From: Armatimonadota bacterium | GTDB taxonomy: Bacteria; Sysuimicrobiota; Sysuimicrobiia; Sysuimicrobiales; Kaftiobacteriaceae | DNA: 52,742 nucleotides | NCBI GenBank assembly: GCA_031081675.1 | Contig: JAVHLZ010000017.1 | Coordinates: 1 to 52,742, forward strand | Reading direction: 5' to 3' | Shown: positions 16,100 through 25,400 of the stretch, in pieces | Layout: every line of letters starts with the position of its first letter | How positions within the stretch are numbered: position 1 is the stretch's first letter | The notes under the pieces: generated by a model | Database searches by the model: none | What the model was told of the DNA's origin: nothing | Seen by the model: only the letters and a program-made list of their open reading frames with translations | Translations under genes and position numbers: made by a program

Positions 16100-16248
16100 C
16101 GCCGATATCCGGTCAGGACCCCGCGCCTTCCGGCGGCGCCCGCCCGTACGCTGTCCGCCGCAGATACAGGGCGATTACCCCGGGGGAGAGGTCTCGCGCC
16201 GAGGCGAATCATTCCCCGGCGGCATCACGAAGGCACAGGAGGGAGACC

Positions 16249-16770
16249 GTGGCAATCACCGAGCGGATGATTCGCGCGTCCAGGCTGGACCCCCGGCTGT
16301 ACGAGGAGGTGGAAGCCGATCCCGGCCTCACCCGGGAAGCGGCGACGGTGGTGCTGCTGTCCGCGCTGGGCGCGGGCATAGGCGGCGTCGCGCGGGGAGG
16401 GATACTGGGGCTGGTGGTCGTGGCGGTCACCGCCCTGCTGGCCTGGTACGTGTGGGCCTACCTGACCTACTGGATCGGGACCCGCGTTCTGCCGGGAGAG
16501 GCCACCCACGCCGACGTGGGGCAGATGCTGCGGGTGCTGGGGTTCGCCAGCGCCCCGGGGGTGCTGCGGGTCCTGGGGATCGTGCCGGGGCTGGGGGCCC
16601 TGGCGTTCCCGGTCGCCAACGTGTGGATGCTGGTGACCACGGTGGTGGCGGTACGCCAAGCCCTGGACTACACGTCCACTTGGCGCGCTCTGGCCGTGGT
16701 GGCCCTGGGCTGGCTGGCCTACCTGGTGGCCCTGGCGCTGGTGACGGCCGCCCTGCGGGCGGGAGGGTAA
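16249..16770 (+). CDS. Yip1-family membrane protein
   Basis: The product has 173 residues and a GTG start, with AGGAGG six bases upstream. A soluble head (ITERMIRASRLDPRLYEEVE) is followed by about five hydrophobic segments. The region TYWIGTRVLPGEATHADVGQMLRVLGFASAP is the usual YIP1 domain signature in bacteria, where function is unknown. The stop is 43 bases before the HAD hydrolase gene and the two may be cotranscribed. Confidence 0.75.
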   Translation: MAITERMIRASRLDPRLYEEVEADPGLTREAATVVLLSALGAGIGGVARGGILGLVVVAVTALLAWYVWAYLTYWIGTRVLPGEATHADVGQMLRVLGFASAPGVLRVLGIVPGLGALAFPVANVWMLVTTVVAVRQALDYTSTWRALAVVALGWLAYLVALALVTAALRAGG

Positions 16771-16813
16771 CGGTTTCCGCGGTGGGCGCGGATCCCCCCC
16801 GTCCCCGCCTCCG

Positions 16814-17533
16814 GTGATCACCGCCGTCCTGTTCGATCTGGACGGAACCCTGCTGCCGGTCGACACCGGCCGGCTGGTGGAAGAGTACGTCCGCCTCCTG
16901 GCGCGGGACTTTGCCGACCTGATCGACCCCGGGCGGTTTGTGTCCTGCCTGCTGGACGCCACCCGGGTGATGCTCGCCAACCGCGATCCCTCCCGGACTG
17001 TCCGGGAGGTGTTCGCCGCCTCGTTCTATCCGGCGGTGGGCCTCACCGAAGAGCAGGCCGCCCCGCGCCTGGCGCAGTTTTACGCGCGCACCTACCCCCG
17101 CCTGCGGGCGCTGACACGCCAGGACCCCGCCGCCCGGGAGGCGGTGCGGGCGGCTCTCGGGCGCGGTCTGGTGGCAGTCCTGGCCACGAACCCCATCTTC
17201 CCCGAAGTCGCCATCCGCCAGCGCATGGCGTGGGCGGGGGTGGACGACCTGCCCTTTGCTGTCGTCACCACCTACGAGACGGCGCACGTCTGCAAGCCCC
17301 ACCCCGAGTACTTCCTGGAGGTCTGCGAGGCCATCGGCCACCCGCCGCAGCGGTGCCTGATGGCGGGCAACGACGCCCGCGAGGACGCCGTGGCCCGCCG
17401 GCTGGGCATGCGCACCTTCCTGGTCACCGACCATCTCATCAACCCCGGGGGCCTGCCCGTGGAGGCAGACCGCGCCGGCTCCCTGGCCGACCTGGCCACT
17501 TTTCTGCGCACGGCGGACCTGGACGCGCTGTAG
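16814..17533 (+). CDS. HAD-superfamily hydrolase
   Basis: A 239-residue protein with GTG start and the nucleophile motif VLFDLDGTLLPVDT (motif I, DxDGT). Motif II is LATNP near residue 125, and motif III/IV reads KPHPEYF...MAGNDAREDAVARRLGM. It is a Mg-dependent phosphatase of the phosphoglycolate-phosphatase type; the substrate is unknown. The cap region is helical. It may be expressed with the Yip1 gene in front. Confidence 0.88.
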   Translation: MITAVLFDLDGTLLPVDTGRLVEEYVRLLARDFADLIDPGRFVSCLLDATRVMLANRDPSRTVREVFAASFYPAVGLTEEQAAPRLAQFYARTYPRLRALTRQDPAAREAVRAALGRGLVAVLATNPIFPEVAIRQRMAWAGVDDLPFAVVTTYETAHVCKPHPEYFLEVCEAIGHPPQRCLMAGNDAREDAVARRLGMRTFLVTDHLINPGGLPVEADRAGSLADLATFLRTADLDAL

Positions 17534-17569
17534 GCCGACGCTGCTGCCGCGCGCAGGGCCCCGGCGGTT

Positions 17570-17575
17570 TATAAT
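17570..17575 (+). promoter_or_regulatory. -10 box TATAAT upstream of P5C dehydrogenase
   Basis: A perfect TATAAT followed by GGAGCC, about 57 bases before the start codon. A normal ribosome site GGAGGTGG precedes the ATG at 17633, so this gene has an ordinary leader of about 50 bases. No good -35 is visible. Confidence 0.6.
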
Positions 17576-17632
17576 GGAGCCACCCGCACGATGCCGTGAC
17601 GGCACATTCCTGCGCGTGACCGGAGGTGGAGC

Positions 17633-19183
17633 ATGGCCCTGCCGGAGTTCCGCAACGAGCCGTTCACCGACTTCTCCCAGGACGCCGCCCGCACGGCGAT
17701 GCAACAGGCCCTGCGGTCGGTGGCCGCCCAGCTGGGCAAGGAGTTCCCGCTGGTCATCGGCGGCCAGCGGGTGACCACCCGGGAGAAGTTCACCTCCCTG
17801 AACCCCTCCCAGAAGGACGAGGTGGTGGCCGTCTGTCAGAAAGCCGGTCCCGATCACGTGGAGGCGGCGGTGGTCGCCGCCGAGCAGGCCTTCGCCTCCT
17901 GGTCCCGGGTCCCGGCGGCCGAGCGCGCCGCGATCCTGCTGCGGGCCGCCGACTGGCTGCGCCGCCGCAAGTTCACCGCCGCCGCCTGGCAGGTCTACGA
18001 GGTCGGCAAGAACTGGGCCGAGGCCGACGCCGACGTGGCCGAGACCATCGACCACCTCGAGTTCTTCGCCCGGGAGGCGCTGCGCTACGACCGGGGCCAG
18101 CCTACGGTCCCCCATCCCCAGGAGATGAGCGAGTATGTCTACCTGCCCCTGGGCGTGGTGGCCGTGATCCCGCCCTGGAACTTCCCCCTGGCCATTCCGG
18201 TGGGCATGGCGTCGGCCGCCATCGCCGCCGGCAACACCGTGGTGATGAAGCCCAGCTCCGATTCTCCGGCCAACGCCTACGTCTTCCTGGAGGCGATGGA
18301 GGCCGCGGGGTTGCCGCCGGGCGTGCTGAACATCGTCACCGGTCCCGGATCGGCGGTGGGAGACCCCCTGGTCCAGCATCCCCGGGTGCGGATGGTGGCG
18401 TTCACCGGCAGCAAGGAGGTCGGCATCCGCATCTACGAGCAGGCGGCCCGGGTCCCGCCCGGTCAGAAGTGGCTGAAACGCTGCATCGCCGAGATGGGGG
18501 GCAAAAACGCCGTCATCATCGACGAGGAGGCCGACCTGGAGGAGGCGGTACAGGCTGCGGTGGTCTCCGGCTACGGGTTCCAGGGCCAGAAGTGCTCGGC
18601 GGGATCCCGGCTGGTGGTCACCGCCCCGGTGTACGCCGACGTCCTGGAGGCGTTCGTGGAGAAGGTCCGCTCCCTGGAGCAGGGGCCGGCCAAGGACAAC
18701 TACTTCAGCGGCCCGGTCATCAACGAGGCCGCCATGAAGAAGATCCTGGGCTACATCCAGATCGGCAAGGGCGAAGGCCGCCTGCTGGCCGGCGGAGAGC
18801 CCGGGGACGGATCCGGGTACTACATCCAGCCCACGGTCTTCGCCGACGTGGACCCCTCCGCCCGGATCGCCCAGGAGGAGATTTTCGGGCCCGTGGTGGC
18901 CGTGATCAAGGCGCGAGACTTCGCCGACGCCCTGGCCATGGCCAACAGCACCGAGTACGGGCTGACCGGCGCGGTGTTCACCCGCAACCCCGAGAAGATC
19001 GCCCGCGCCCGCCGGGAGTTCTTCTGCGGCAACCTGTACATCAACCGCAAGTGCACCGGCGCCCTGGTGGGGGTGCACCCCTTCGGGGGGTTCAACATGA
19101 GCGGCACCGACGCCAAGGTGGGCGGGCCGGACTACCTGCTGTACTTCCTGCAGCCGAAGGTGGCGTCCATCAAGCACCGCTGA
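17633..19183 (+). CDS. L-glutamate gamma-semialdehyde (1-pyrroline-5-carboxylate) dehydrogenase
   Basis: A 516-residue aldehyde dehydrogenase. The length and N-terminal FRNEPFTDFSQDAARTAM are typical of the RocA/PruA branch, which oxidises glutamate semialdehyde to glutamate in proline and arginine breakdown. Catalytic features are present: PPWNFPLAIP, FTGSKEVG, the glutamate in IAEMGGKNAVI, the cysteine in GFQGQKCSAGSR, and EEIFGPVVAV. No proline dehydrogenase is in the window. Ribosome site GGAGGTGG is clear. Confidence 0.93.
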   Translation: MALPEFRNEPFTDFSQDAARTAMQQALRSVAAQLGKEFPLVIGGQRVTTREKFTSLNPSQKDEVVAVCQKAGPDHVEAAVVAAEQAFASWSRVPAAERAAILLRAADWLRRRKFTAAAWQVYEVGKNWAEADADVAETIDHLEFFAREALRYDRGQPTVPHPQEMSEYVYLPLGVVAVIPPWNFPLAIPVGMASAAIAAGNTVVMKPSSDSPANAYVFLEAMEAAGLPPGVLNIVTGPGSAVGDPLVQHPRVRMVAFTGSKEVGIRIYEQAARVPPGQKWLKRCIAEMGGKNAVIIDEEADLEEAVQAAVVSGYGFQGQKCSAGSRLVVTAPVYADVLEAFVEKVRSLEQGPAKDNYFSGPVINEAAMKKILGYIQIGKGEGRLLAGGEPGDGSGYYIQPTVFADVDPSARIAQEEIFGPVVAVIKARDFADALAMANSTEYGLTGAVFTRNPEKIARARREFFCGNLYINRKCTGALVGVHPFGGFNMSGTDAKVGGPDYLLYFLQPKVASIKHR

Positions 19184-19308
19184 TCTTCGCCGGCGGGGGG
19201 GTGGGGCCCGGGGACCGAACGGGCCGCGGGATGATACCAAAGTCCCATGGCCCTGGCAGGAAGTTTGCTGCACATTTTGGGTATGCTAGAAGAGGACCCA
19301 TTCGTTCC

Positions 19309-20826
19309 ATGAGCGGCGAGGCCCCGTTCCACAAGGTGCGCTGGCACGTGCCGGCCCGGACCCTGGGCATCACCCTGCCCCCGGGCTACCACCTGCTGGA
19401 GGCCCCTCTCCAGCTGTTTCTGTGCTACGGGGATCAGGAAATCGCCCGGTTCGCCTCGGGGGTGGATCCCGCGGAGATCCAGAGGGCGGCGGAGGCGCAC
19501 GCCGCCCGCCATCCGTCCCCCGCCCCCACCGGGGCGCCGGCGGAAGACCCGATCACGGGCCTGCCCTGGTCGGTGTCCCTGCGGGACGAGGCCGCGCGCC
19601 TGGCCCGCACCGCCGACCTCCACGTGATGGTGGTGCAGCTGGCGGGCCTGGACACCCTCATGGACGTGTACGGCTACAAGGCCGCCCATTCGGTGCTCCG
19701 GCAGATCGCCCGGCGCCTGCGGCGCCTGATGGACGACCGGGACCGGCTCTCCCGGCACGGCGGGGATACCTTCCTGATCCTGACCACCCGGTCCCTGGAC
19801 GAGGTCCGCACCCAGGTGGACATGATCCACCAGCAGGTGGAGGTGGCCGGGCTGGACACTGACGGGGCCCGCCTGCCCCGCAGCCGCATCGGCATCGCCA
19901 CCGTGGACCGCCTGGCCGACGTGGACCCCCTGGCGGCGGCCGCGGTCATTGACGCCGTCATCATCTCCGCCGAGGTGGCGGCTTCCACCGCCGAAGCCAC
20001 CGGCCAGGTCGCACAGGCCGAGGCGCCCGCACCCCCTGGCCCCGAGGCTGTCCCCGAGGCGCCTCACGAGGAGGCGGTGCCCGAGCCGGAGGCCGCGGCT
20101 CCCGCCGCCGCGCCGGCCCCCGAGCCGGTGGCGGCCGTGGAGGCTCCCGAGTCCCGGTACGAGCCCTGGACCCCGCCGCAGCCGGACGAAGCTCCGGCCG
20201 AGGAACCCGTGGAAGCGGCGGGGTTTCCCCCATTCGAGGCCCCGGCCCCTGCCGCCCCGATAGAAGAGGCTGAGGAGCCGTCCGTGGAGGAACTCCCGCC
20301 GCGGGTGTATGAGATCCCGGTCCCGGAAGCGCCTGCTCCTGCGCCCCCATCCCCCGCGCCCCCTCCCCCACCCCCCGCCGCCGCGGCCCCGGAGCAGCCG
20401 CCAGCCATGCCCGTCCCCGCCCCGGACGGCACGGGACGCATCCGGCTCAAGGGGGCGAGCCTGGACGTCTCCGGCCTGGTGGCGACCGCCACGGTCAAGA
20501 TGGCCCTGGGGGACCGGGAGGTGGTGGGGCGGGCCGTGGGGCGCAACGCCCAGGAACGGCGCCTGTTCCTGGCCGCCGAGGCGGCCGCCCGGGCGATTAC
20601 GGAGTTCCTGCCCCCCGGCTATGGGGTGGTGGTCCACGACATCCAGCAGGCTCCTCCCGAGGTAGGCAAGGCGCTGTGGGCCGTGGTCCTGTTCCTGACC
20701 CCCGCCGGTGAGGAGTCGCTGCTGGGGATCGCGCCCATCGACGACATGGTTTTCGAAGCCGCGGGCAAGGCGGTCCTCAACGCCGTCAACCGGCGCATCG
20801 CTCCGCTGCTCACCCAGCCTTCCTGA
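19309..20826 (+). CDS. Degenerate GGDEF-domain protein with long Pro/Ala/Glu-rich linker
   Basis: The product has 505 residues from ATG 19309. Residues about 80-215 form a GGDEF domain (DPITGLPWSVSLRDEA onward), but the signature reads RHGGDTF (151-155), so the catalytic Glu is Thr, and no RxxD inhibitory site precedes it. Residues about 225-380 are a Pro/Ala/Glu-rich linker. The C-terminal 120 residues (GRIRLKGASLDVSGLVATATVKM, later FLPPGYGVVVHDI) form a compact alpha/beta domain I cannot name, recalling leucine-synthase regulatory domains. No membrane segment is visible. I infer a c-di-GMP-related scaffold or sensor, not an active cyclase. Confidence 0.75.
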   Translation: MSGEAPFHKVRWHVPARTLGITLPPGYHLLEAPLQLFLCYGDQEIARFASGVDPAEIQRAAEAHAARHPSPAPTGAPAEDPITGLPWSVSLRDEAARLARTADLHVMVVQLAGLDTLMDVYGYKAAHSVLRQIARRLRRLMDDRDRLSRHGGDTFLILTTRSLDEVRTQVDMIHQQVEVAGLDTDGARLPRSRIGIATVDRLADVDPLAAAAVIDAVIISAEVAASTAEATGQVAQAEAPAPPGPEAVPEAPHEEAVPEPEAAAPAAAPAPEPVAAVEAPESRYEPWTPPQPDEAPAEEPVEAAGFPPFEAPAPAAPIEEAEEPSVEELPPRVYEIPVPEAPAPAPPSPAPPPPPPAAAAPEQPPAMPVPAPDGTGRIRLKGASLDVSGLVATATVKMALGDREVVGRAVGRNAQERRLFLAAEAAARAITEFLPPGYGVVVHDIQQAPPEVGKALWAVVLFLTPAGEESLLGIAPIDDMVFEAAGKAVLNAVNRRIAPLLTQPS

Positions 20827-20954
20827 AATTCTCCGGCGCCGGCAGGACCCTGAACGCACCGCGAGGAATTGCGCTGCGGAGGATCATACCCGGGGGTCGC
20901 GAAGACCTTCGGTGAGGTCGCGCGGGGAGACCACCGAGTAAGGGGGGAGGACGC

Positions 20955-21143
20955 GTGGCGCGAAAGAAGGCAGCCAAGAAGGCCCGGGCGGCAAAGAAGA
21001 AGCCGGCGCGCCGGGCAGTCCGGAAGGTGGCGCGCAAGCCCGCCGCCCGGAAGAAGGCCGCCAAACCCATGGAGATGCCGGGGCCGTCCCAGCCCTCGGC
21101 GCCCTGGACACCCTCAGGCGAGAGCTGGATGCCCACCCAGTAG
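20955..21143 (+). CDS. Histone H1-like Lys/Ala-rich basic protein
   Basis: A 62-residue protein with GTG start 20955 behind a strong GGGGGGAGG ribosome site. The first 40 residues are almost only Lys, Ala, Arg and Pro (ARKKAAKKARAAKKKPARR), as in the C-terminal tails of bacterial histone H1-like proteins. The tail is acidic-neutral (PMEMPGPSQPSAPWTPSG). I expect non-specific DNA or RNA binding and a nucleoid role. A strong hairpin terminator follows at 21176-21207. Confidence 0.75.
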   Translation: MARKKAAKKARAAKKKPARRAVRKVARKPAARKKAAKPMEMPGPSQPSAPWTPSGESWMPTQ

Positions 21144-21175
21144 TCTCCGGGCACCGGCCTTCATCCGCTGTCTTT

Positions 21176-21207
21176 CCGGCGAGGGCCCGCGGACAGGCCC
21201 TCGCCGG
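21176..21207. terminator. Bidirectional hairpin terminator
   Basis: A perfect 12-base stem (CCGGCGAGGGCC / GGCCCTCGCCGG) with an 8-base loop, flanked by TCTTT on the left and CTTTCT on the right. It lies between the converging H1-like and M42 peptidase genes and could stop transcription from both sides. Confidence 0.8.
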
Positions 21208-21249
21208 CTTTCTGCCCCGCCTTCAGGACCGCGGCCCCCGGCGAAGCCC

Positions 21250-22305
21250 TCACAGGCCCAGGAGGGCCCGCGCCTCCTGGACGAACGCGCCGACCAGGCG
21301 GACGACCTGCTCGAAGTCGTCCAGGGCCATCAGGCCCACCGGGGAGTGGATGTAGCGCACCGGCACTGAGACAACCCCGGCCAGCACCCCCGCCCGGGTC
21401 GTGTGGATGGCGCCGGCGTCTGTCCCTCCAAAAAGCGGCAGCTTGATCTGGTAGCGCACCTCGTGCCTCCGGGCCAGCTCCTCCAGGGCCCGCACCATCC
21501 TCTGGCTGACCACGATGGACTGGTCGGCGACGGTGATGGCCGCCCCTCCGCCCAGGGCGGTGGGCTGGCGCTGGGGAGCGACCCCCGGCAGGTCGGCGGC
21601 AGCGGTGGCCTCCACCGCCAGCGCCACCTGGGGGTTGACCTGGTAGGCGGCGGTCCGCGCCCCCCGCAGGCCTGTCTCCTCGCTCACGGCGAAGGCGCAC
21701 ACCACGGTGGCGTCGGGGGGCCGCTCCGCCAGGGACTCCAGAACCTTCACCAGGACCGCGCACCCGGCCCGGTCGTCAAAGTTCCTCCCCACAACCCACC
21801 CCTCCCGCAGCACCTCCAGGGGGTGTCCGAGCACCACCGGGTCCCCCACGCCCAGGCCCAGCGCGCGGGCCTGGTCCGCTGAGAACACCCCCACGTCGAT
21901 GACCAGGGAGTCCGGAGGGATCGGCTTGTCGCGCTCCTCGGGCTTGAGCACGTGCGGGGGCAGGCTGCCGATCACCCCGCGCACCCTCCGGCCGTCGCGC
22001 GTCCGGATCGTCGCCATCTGCGCGGGCAGGATGCGGGTGTCCCACCCTCCCAGGGTGGCAAAGCGCACGAACCCCTTGTCGTCGATGTGGCTGGTGATCA
22101 GCCCGATCTCGTCCATGTGGGCGTCGAGCATCACCGTGACGTCCGAACGGCCCCGGCGCGTCACCAGCAGGTTGCCCAGCACGTCGGTGCGCACCTCGTC
22201 GGCCAGGGGCTCCACCAGCCTCCGGATCGCCTCGCGCACCTCGTCCTCAAATCCGGCCACGCCGACGGCGTCGGTCAGTGTCCGCAGCAGCGCCACCGTG
22301 TCCAC
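21250..22305 (-). CDS. M42-family metallopeptidase (glutamyl aminopeptidase/FrvX-like)
   Basis: The protein has 351 residues with a GTG start at 22305 behind GGAGGGGGGA. Dinuclear-metal ligands are all visible: His in VMLDAHMDEIGL, Asp in GRNFDDRAGCA, the Glu pair in SEETGLRGA, the acidic ligand in LAVEATAAADLPG and His in RYIHSPVGLMALDD. M42 enzymes form large tetrahedral aminopeptidase shells that trim peptides in the cytoplasm; older annotations call some endoglucanase CelM. The long open frame extending to 23274 is a shadow of the cyclase gene. Confidence 0.93.
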   Translation of the reverse strand: MDTVALLRTLTDAVGVAGFEDEVREAIRRLVEPLADEVRTDVLGNLLVTRRGRSDVTVMLDAHMDEIGLITSHIDDKGFVRFATLGGWDTRILPAQMATIRTRDGRRVRGVIGSLPPHVLKPEERDKPIPPDSLVIDVGVFSADQARALGLGVGDPVVLGHPLEVLREGWVVGRNFDDRAGCAVLVKVLESLAERPPDATVVCAFAVSEETGLRGARTAAYQVNPQVALAVEATAAADLPGVAPQRQPTALGGGAAITVADQSIVVSQRMVRALEELARRHEVRYQIKLPLFGGTDAGAIHTTRAGVLAGVVSVPVRYIHSPVGLMALDDFEQVVRLVGAFVQEARALLGL

Positions 22306-22421
22306 GGCTGTCGTCCCCCCTCCGGGGATCTCCGGTGCCCTTCGCCGGCGCCCCGGCGGGCCCCTGGCCGGACCGGGGGGAGCCTGCCCTGTCCGCTCTT
22401 GTCGGGCCCTGCCGGGGCCTA

Positions 22422-22427
22422 TAGACT
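22422..22427 (+). promoter_or_regulatory. -10 box TAGACT of the cyclase/AAA gene (near-leaderless)
   Basis: TAGACT is followed by GGAAGATGTT and then ATG 22438. The start of transcription would fall only a few bases before the start codon, and there is no Shine-Dalgarno. The TANNNT-GGAA pattern matches the boxes at 12246 and 28135. Confidence 0.45.
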
Positions 22428-22437
22428 GGAAGATGTT

Positions 22438-25400
22438 ATGCCCGCCTCCGCCGCCTCCTCCACCCCTTTCTGCCAGCGCTGCGGCACCGCCAACCCGCCG
22501 GAAGCCCGCTTCTGCATGGCCTGCGGTGCGCCGCTGCAGACCCCCTGCCCCGCGTGCGGGGCGGGCAACCCGCCGGGGGCGCGCTTCTGCCGGCGGTGCG
22601 GGACGGCCCTGGCGGAGATCTCGCTGACAGAGCGCCGGGTGGTCACCACCCTGTTCGCCGACCTGGCCCGCTCCACGACCCTGATCCGGCGGATGGACCC
22701 GGAGGCGGCGCGCGGCCTGCTGGGCCGGTTCTTCGCGGCGATGCGGGAAGAGATCGAGCGCTGCGGAGGCACCGTGGAGAAGTTCATCGGCGACGCCGTG
22801 ATGGCGGTCTTCGGCCTGCCCGCGGCCCACGAGGACGATCCGGAGAGGGCGGTGCGGGCGGCGGTGGGGATGCAGGCGCGGATGGAGGCCCTGCGGGCGG
22901 ACCTGGGCGTCGACCTGCGGCTGCGGTGCGGCATCGCCACCGGGGAGGTGGTCGCGGATGCCCGCGCGGCGGCGGAGGGCCAGTTCATGGTGACCGGAGA
23001 TGTGGTGACCTTCGCCGCGCGCCTGCAGGCCGCCGCCCCTCCGGGAGGGATCCTCATCGACGACCGCACCCGGGAGGCGCTGCGCGGCCGGGTGATCTGC
23101 GAGGCCCTGCCCCAGGGCCCGGCGGAGTTCGGCGACCACCGGGCGTGGCGGGTCACGGGCCTGTCGGATCGGCCACCGGCCCGGAGGCTGCAGGCGGCCA
23201 TGGTGGGCCGCCGGGAGGAGCTGGACGTGCTGCGGGCGCTGTTCCGCCGCGTCCGCGACGGCTCCCACGGCCACCTGGTGACCATCGTGGGGCCCGCCGG
23301 CATCGGGAAGACCCGTCTAGTGGAAGAGTTCCTGCTGGATGCCCGATCGCTGCCTCACCCGCCCCACATCCTCCGCGGCCGCTGTCCCGCCTACGGGGAG
23401 GGGCTGACCTATCGCCCGCTGGCGGAAATGCTCCGGGACCACTTCGATGCCCACGCCAGCGGCGCGGAGGCGGGCCGCAGGCTGGCGGAAGCCATCGCGC
23501 AGGCGTGTGCGCCAGCCGCGGGTCCCGACGAGGCCCGGGCGGTGGGGGAGGCGCTGGCGGCCCTGGTCGGTCCGGAGCGGCCCGCCGCCGGGAGGCCGGG
23601 AAGCCTGCACCCGCCGGCTCCCGCCGTCGATACCCGCACCGCCGACAGGCGCGCCCGGGCCGCCGGCGCCGCGGCGGAGGGCCCCGGGGTGGAGGCCGTC
23701 GTGCACGCTTTCCGGACGCTGGCCACATCCCTGGCCCGCACGGCGCCTGTGGTTCTGGTGGTGGAAGACATCCAGTGGGCAGAACGCAGCCTGCTGGAGT
23801 TCCTCGAGCGCATGGCGGCCCACAGCGCGGACGTCGCCCTGATGGTCATCTGCCTGGCCCGGCCGGAGCTGCGGGACCGCTATCCCACCTGGGGCCTGGG
23901 TGTGCGGGACCACACCACCGTCTCCCTGTCCCCGCTGACGGCGGACGAGGCGGCCCGGCTGATCGAGGCGGCGCTGGGGCAGCCGGCCCTGCCCCCGGAG
24001 GTGCAACAGGCGGTCCTGGCACGGGCCGAAGGCAATCCGTTCTTTCTGGGAGAGATCCTCCTGATGCTGGTGGACGAAGGCCGGCTGGTCGAAGACGGAT
24101 CCCGGTGGCGGTGGGCGTCGTCCTCTCCAGACATCCGCATCCCCGACACCGTGCACGGCCTGGTCCTGTCTCGGCTCGACCTGCTGGCGCCCCTGGACAA
24201 GCGCGTGCTCCAGGATGCGTCGGTGGTGGGCCGGGTCTTCTGGCCGGGGGCGATCGCCGCGGTCGATGACGTGGGGGAGGACGAGGTGGCCGCGACGCTG
24301 CAGCGGCTGGTGGAGCGGGAACTGGTGGAGGAGCGTCCGGGCTCCGCCCTGGTGGGCGAGCGTGGATTTGCCTTCACCCACGCCCTCATCCGGGAGGTGG
24401 CCTACGGGACCATCCCCAAGGCCACCCGCAGCGAGCGCCACCGCCGCCTGGCCTCGTGGCTGCAGCCGAGGACGCCCACCCCTGGTGACGCCGACCTGGA
24501 GGACCTGGCGCACCACCGGGAGCAGGCGTGGAGGTATGCGGCGGACGCGGGGGCGCCGTCCGAGGATCTCGCCCGCGACGCAGTGGACGCCCTCCGCCGT
24601 GCGGCACGGCGGGCGATCACCCTGGGGGCCCTGCCCGAGGCTCGCGAGGGGTACGAGCGCGCTCTGGACATCCTGCGGGCATCGGGGCTGGATGCCGACC
24701 CCGCGCTGTACGCGGAGGTGCTCACCGACTACTCGGACGCCATCCGCTGGATGTCCCTTCCGGACCGCGTGCTGGAGACGACGTCGCGGGTGCTGGACCT
24801 GGCCGGTCCACTGGCGCGGCCGGACCTGATGGCGCGGGCCTGGCTCCACCGCGCCTTCGCCGAGTATGACCGGGCCAGCCTGACGGCGGCTGAGGACGCC
24901 CTGGCGCGGGCCCGGGACGCCTTCCGCCGCCTGGGAGACCGGCAGGGAGAGGCGGAGGCGTACGAACTGCTGGGCATCATCACCCACTCCCTGCGGGGCC
25001 GCCTGGGCACCGCTCGGGTCGCCTATCGCACGGCCCTGGAGATGTTCCGGGCCCTGGGCGACGCCCGGGGTGAGGCGCGGGCCACCGCGTTTCTGGGGAG
25101 GGCCACCCTGGACGCAGGGGAGATCGCCGCCGCCCGGCCGATCCTGCACGAGGCGCTGGCTGTGGCGCGGGCGCACCGGGAGCGGACCAGCGAGGCCCGC
25201 AGCCTGGTGGGGCTGGGGATCGTCGAGCACCTGGCCGGAGAGTCGGCTTCCTGCGTCCGCTACTTCCAGGAAGCGGTGGCCACCTGGCACAAGATGGGGA
25301 ACCGGGACGCCGAGGCCTACACCCGCCGCCACCTGGCCATGCACCTGCTGCGCCAGGGGCGGGTGGACGAGGCCGGCCGGGAGGTGGAAGCCGCGCGGAC

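Noticed and set aside
15682-16212. Minus-strand frame containing GVGFEPTRACAAQRFSRPPG
   Set aside because: This peptide is the well-known false translation of a tRNA-Ser gene. The only real coding trace here is the YHS remnant in another frame.
16427-19273. 948-codon minus-strand frame opposite the Yip1, HAD and P5C dehydrogenase genes
   Set aside because: Low-complexity Gly/His/Gln composition produced by high-GC coding sequence on the other strand.
17626-19308. Frame upstream of the GGDEF start, open for over 550 codons
   Set aside because: It is the +1 shadow of the P5C dehydrogenase gene. The GGDEF protein starts at ATG 19309.
21952-22437. N-terminal extension of the cyclase/AAA protein
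   Set aside because: It overlaps the M42 peptidase gene on the other strand and lacks family features. The zinc ribbon begins right after ATG 22438.
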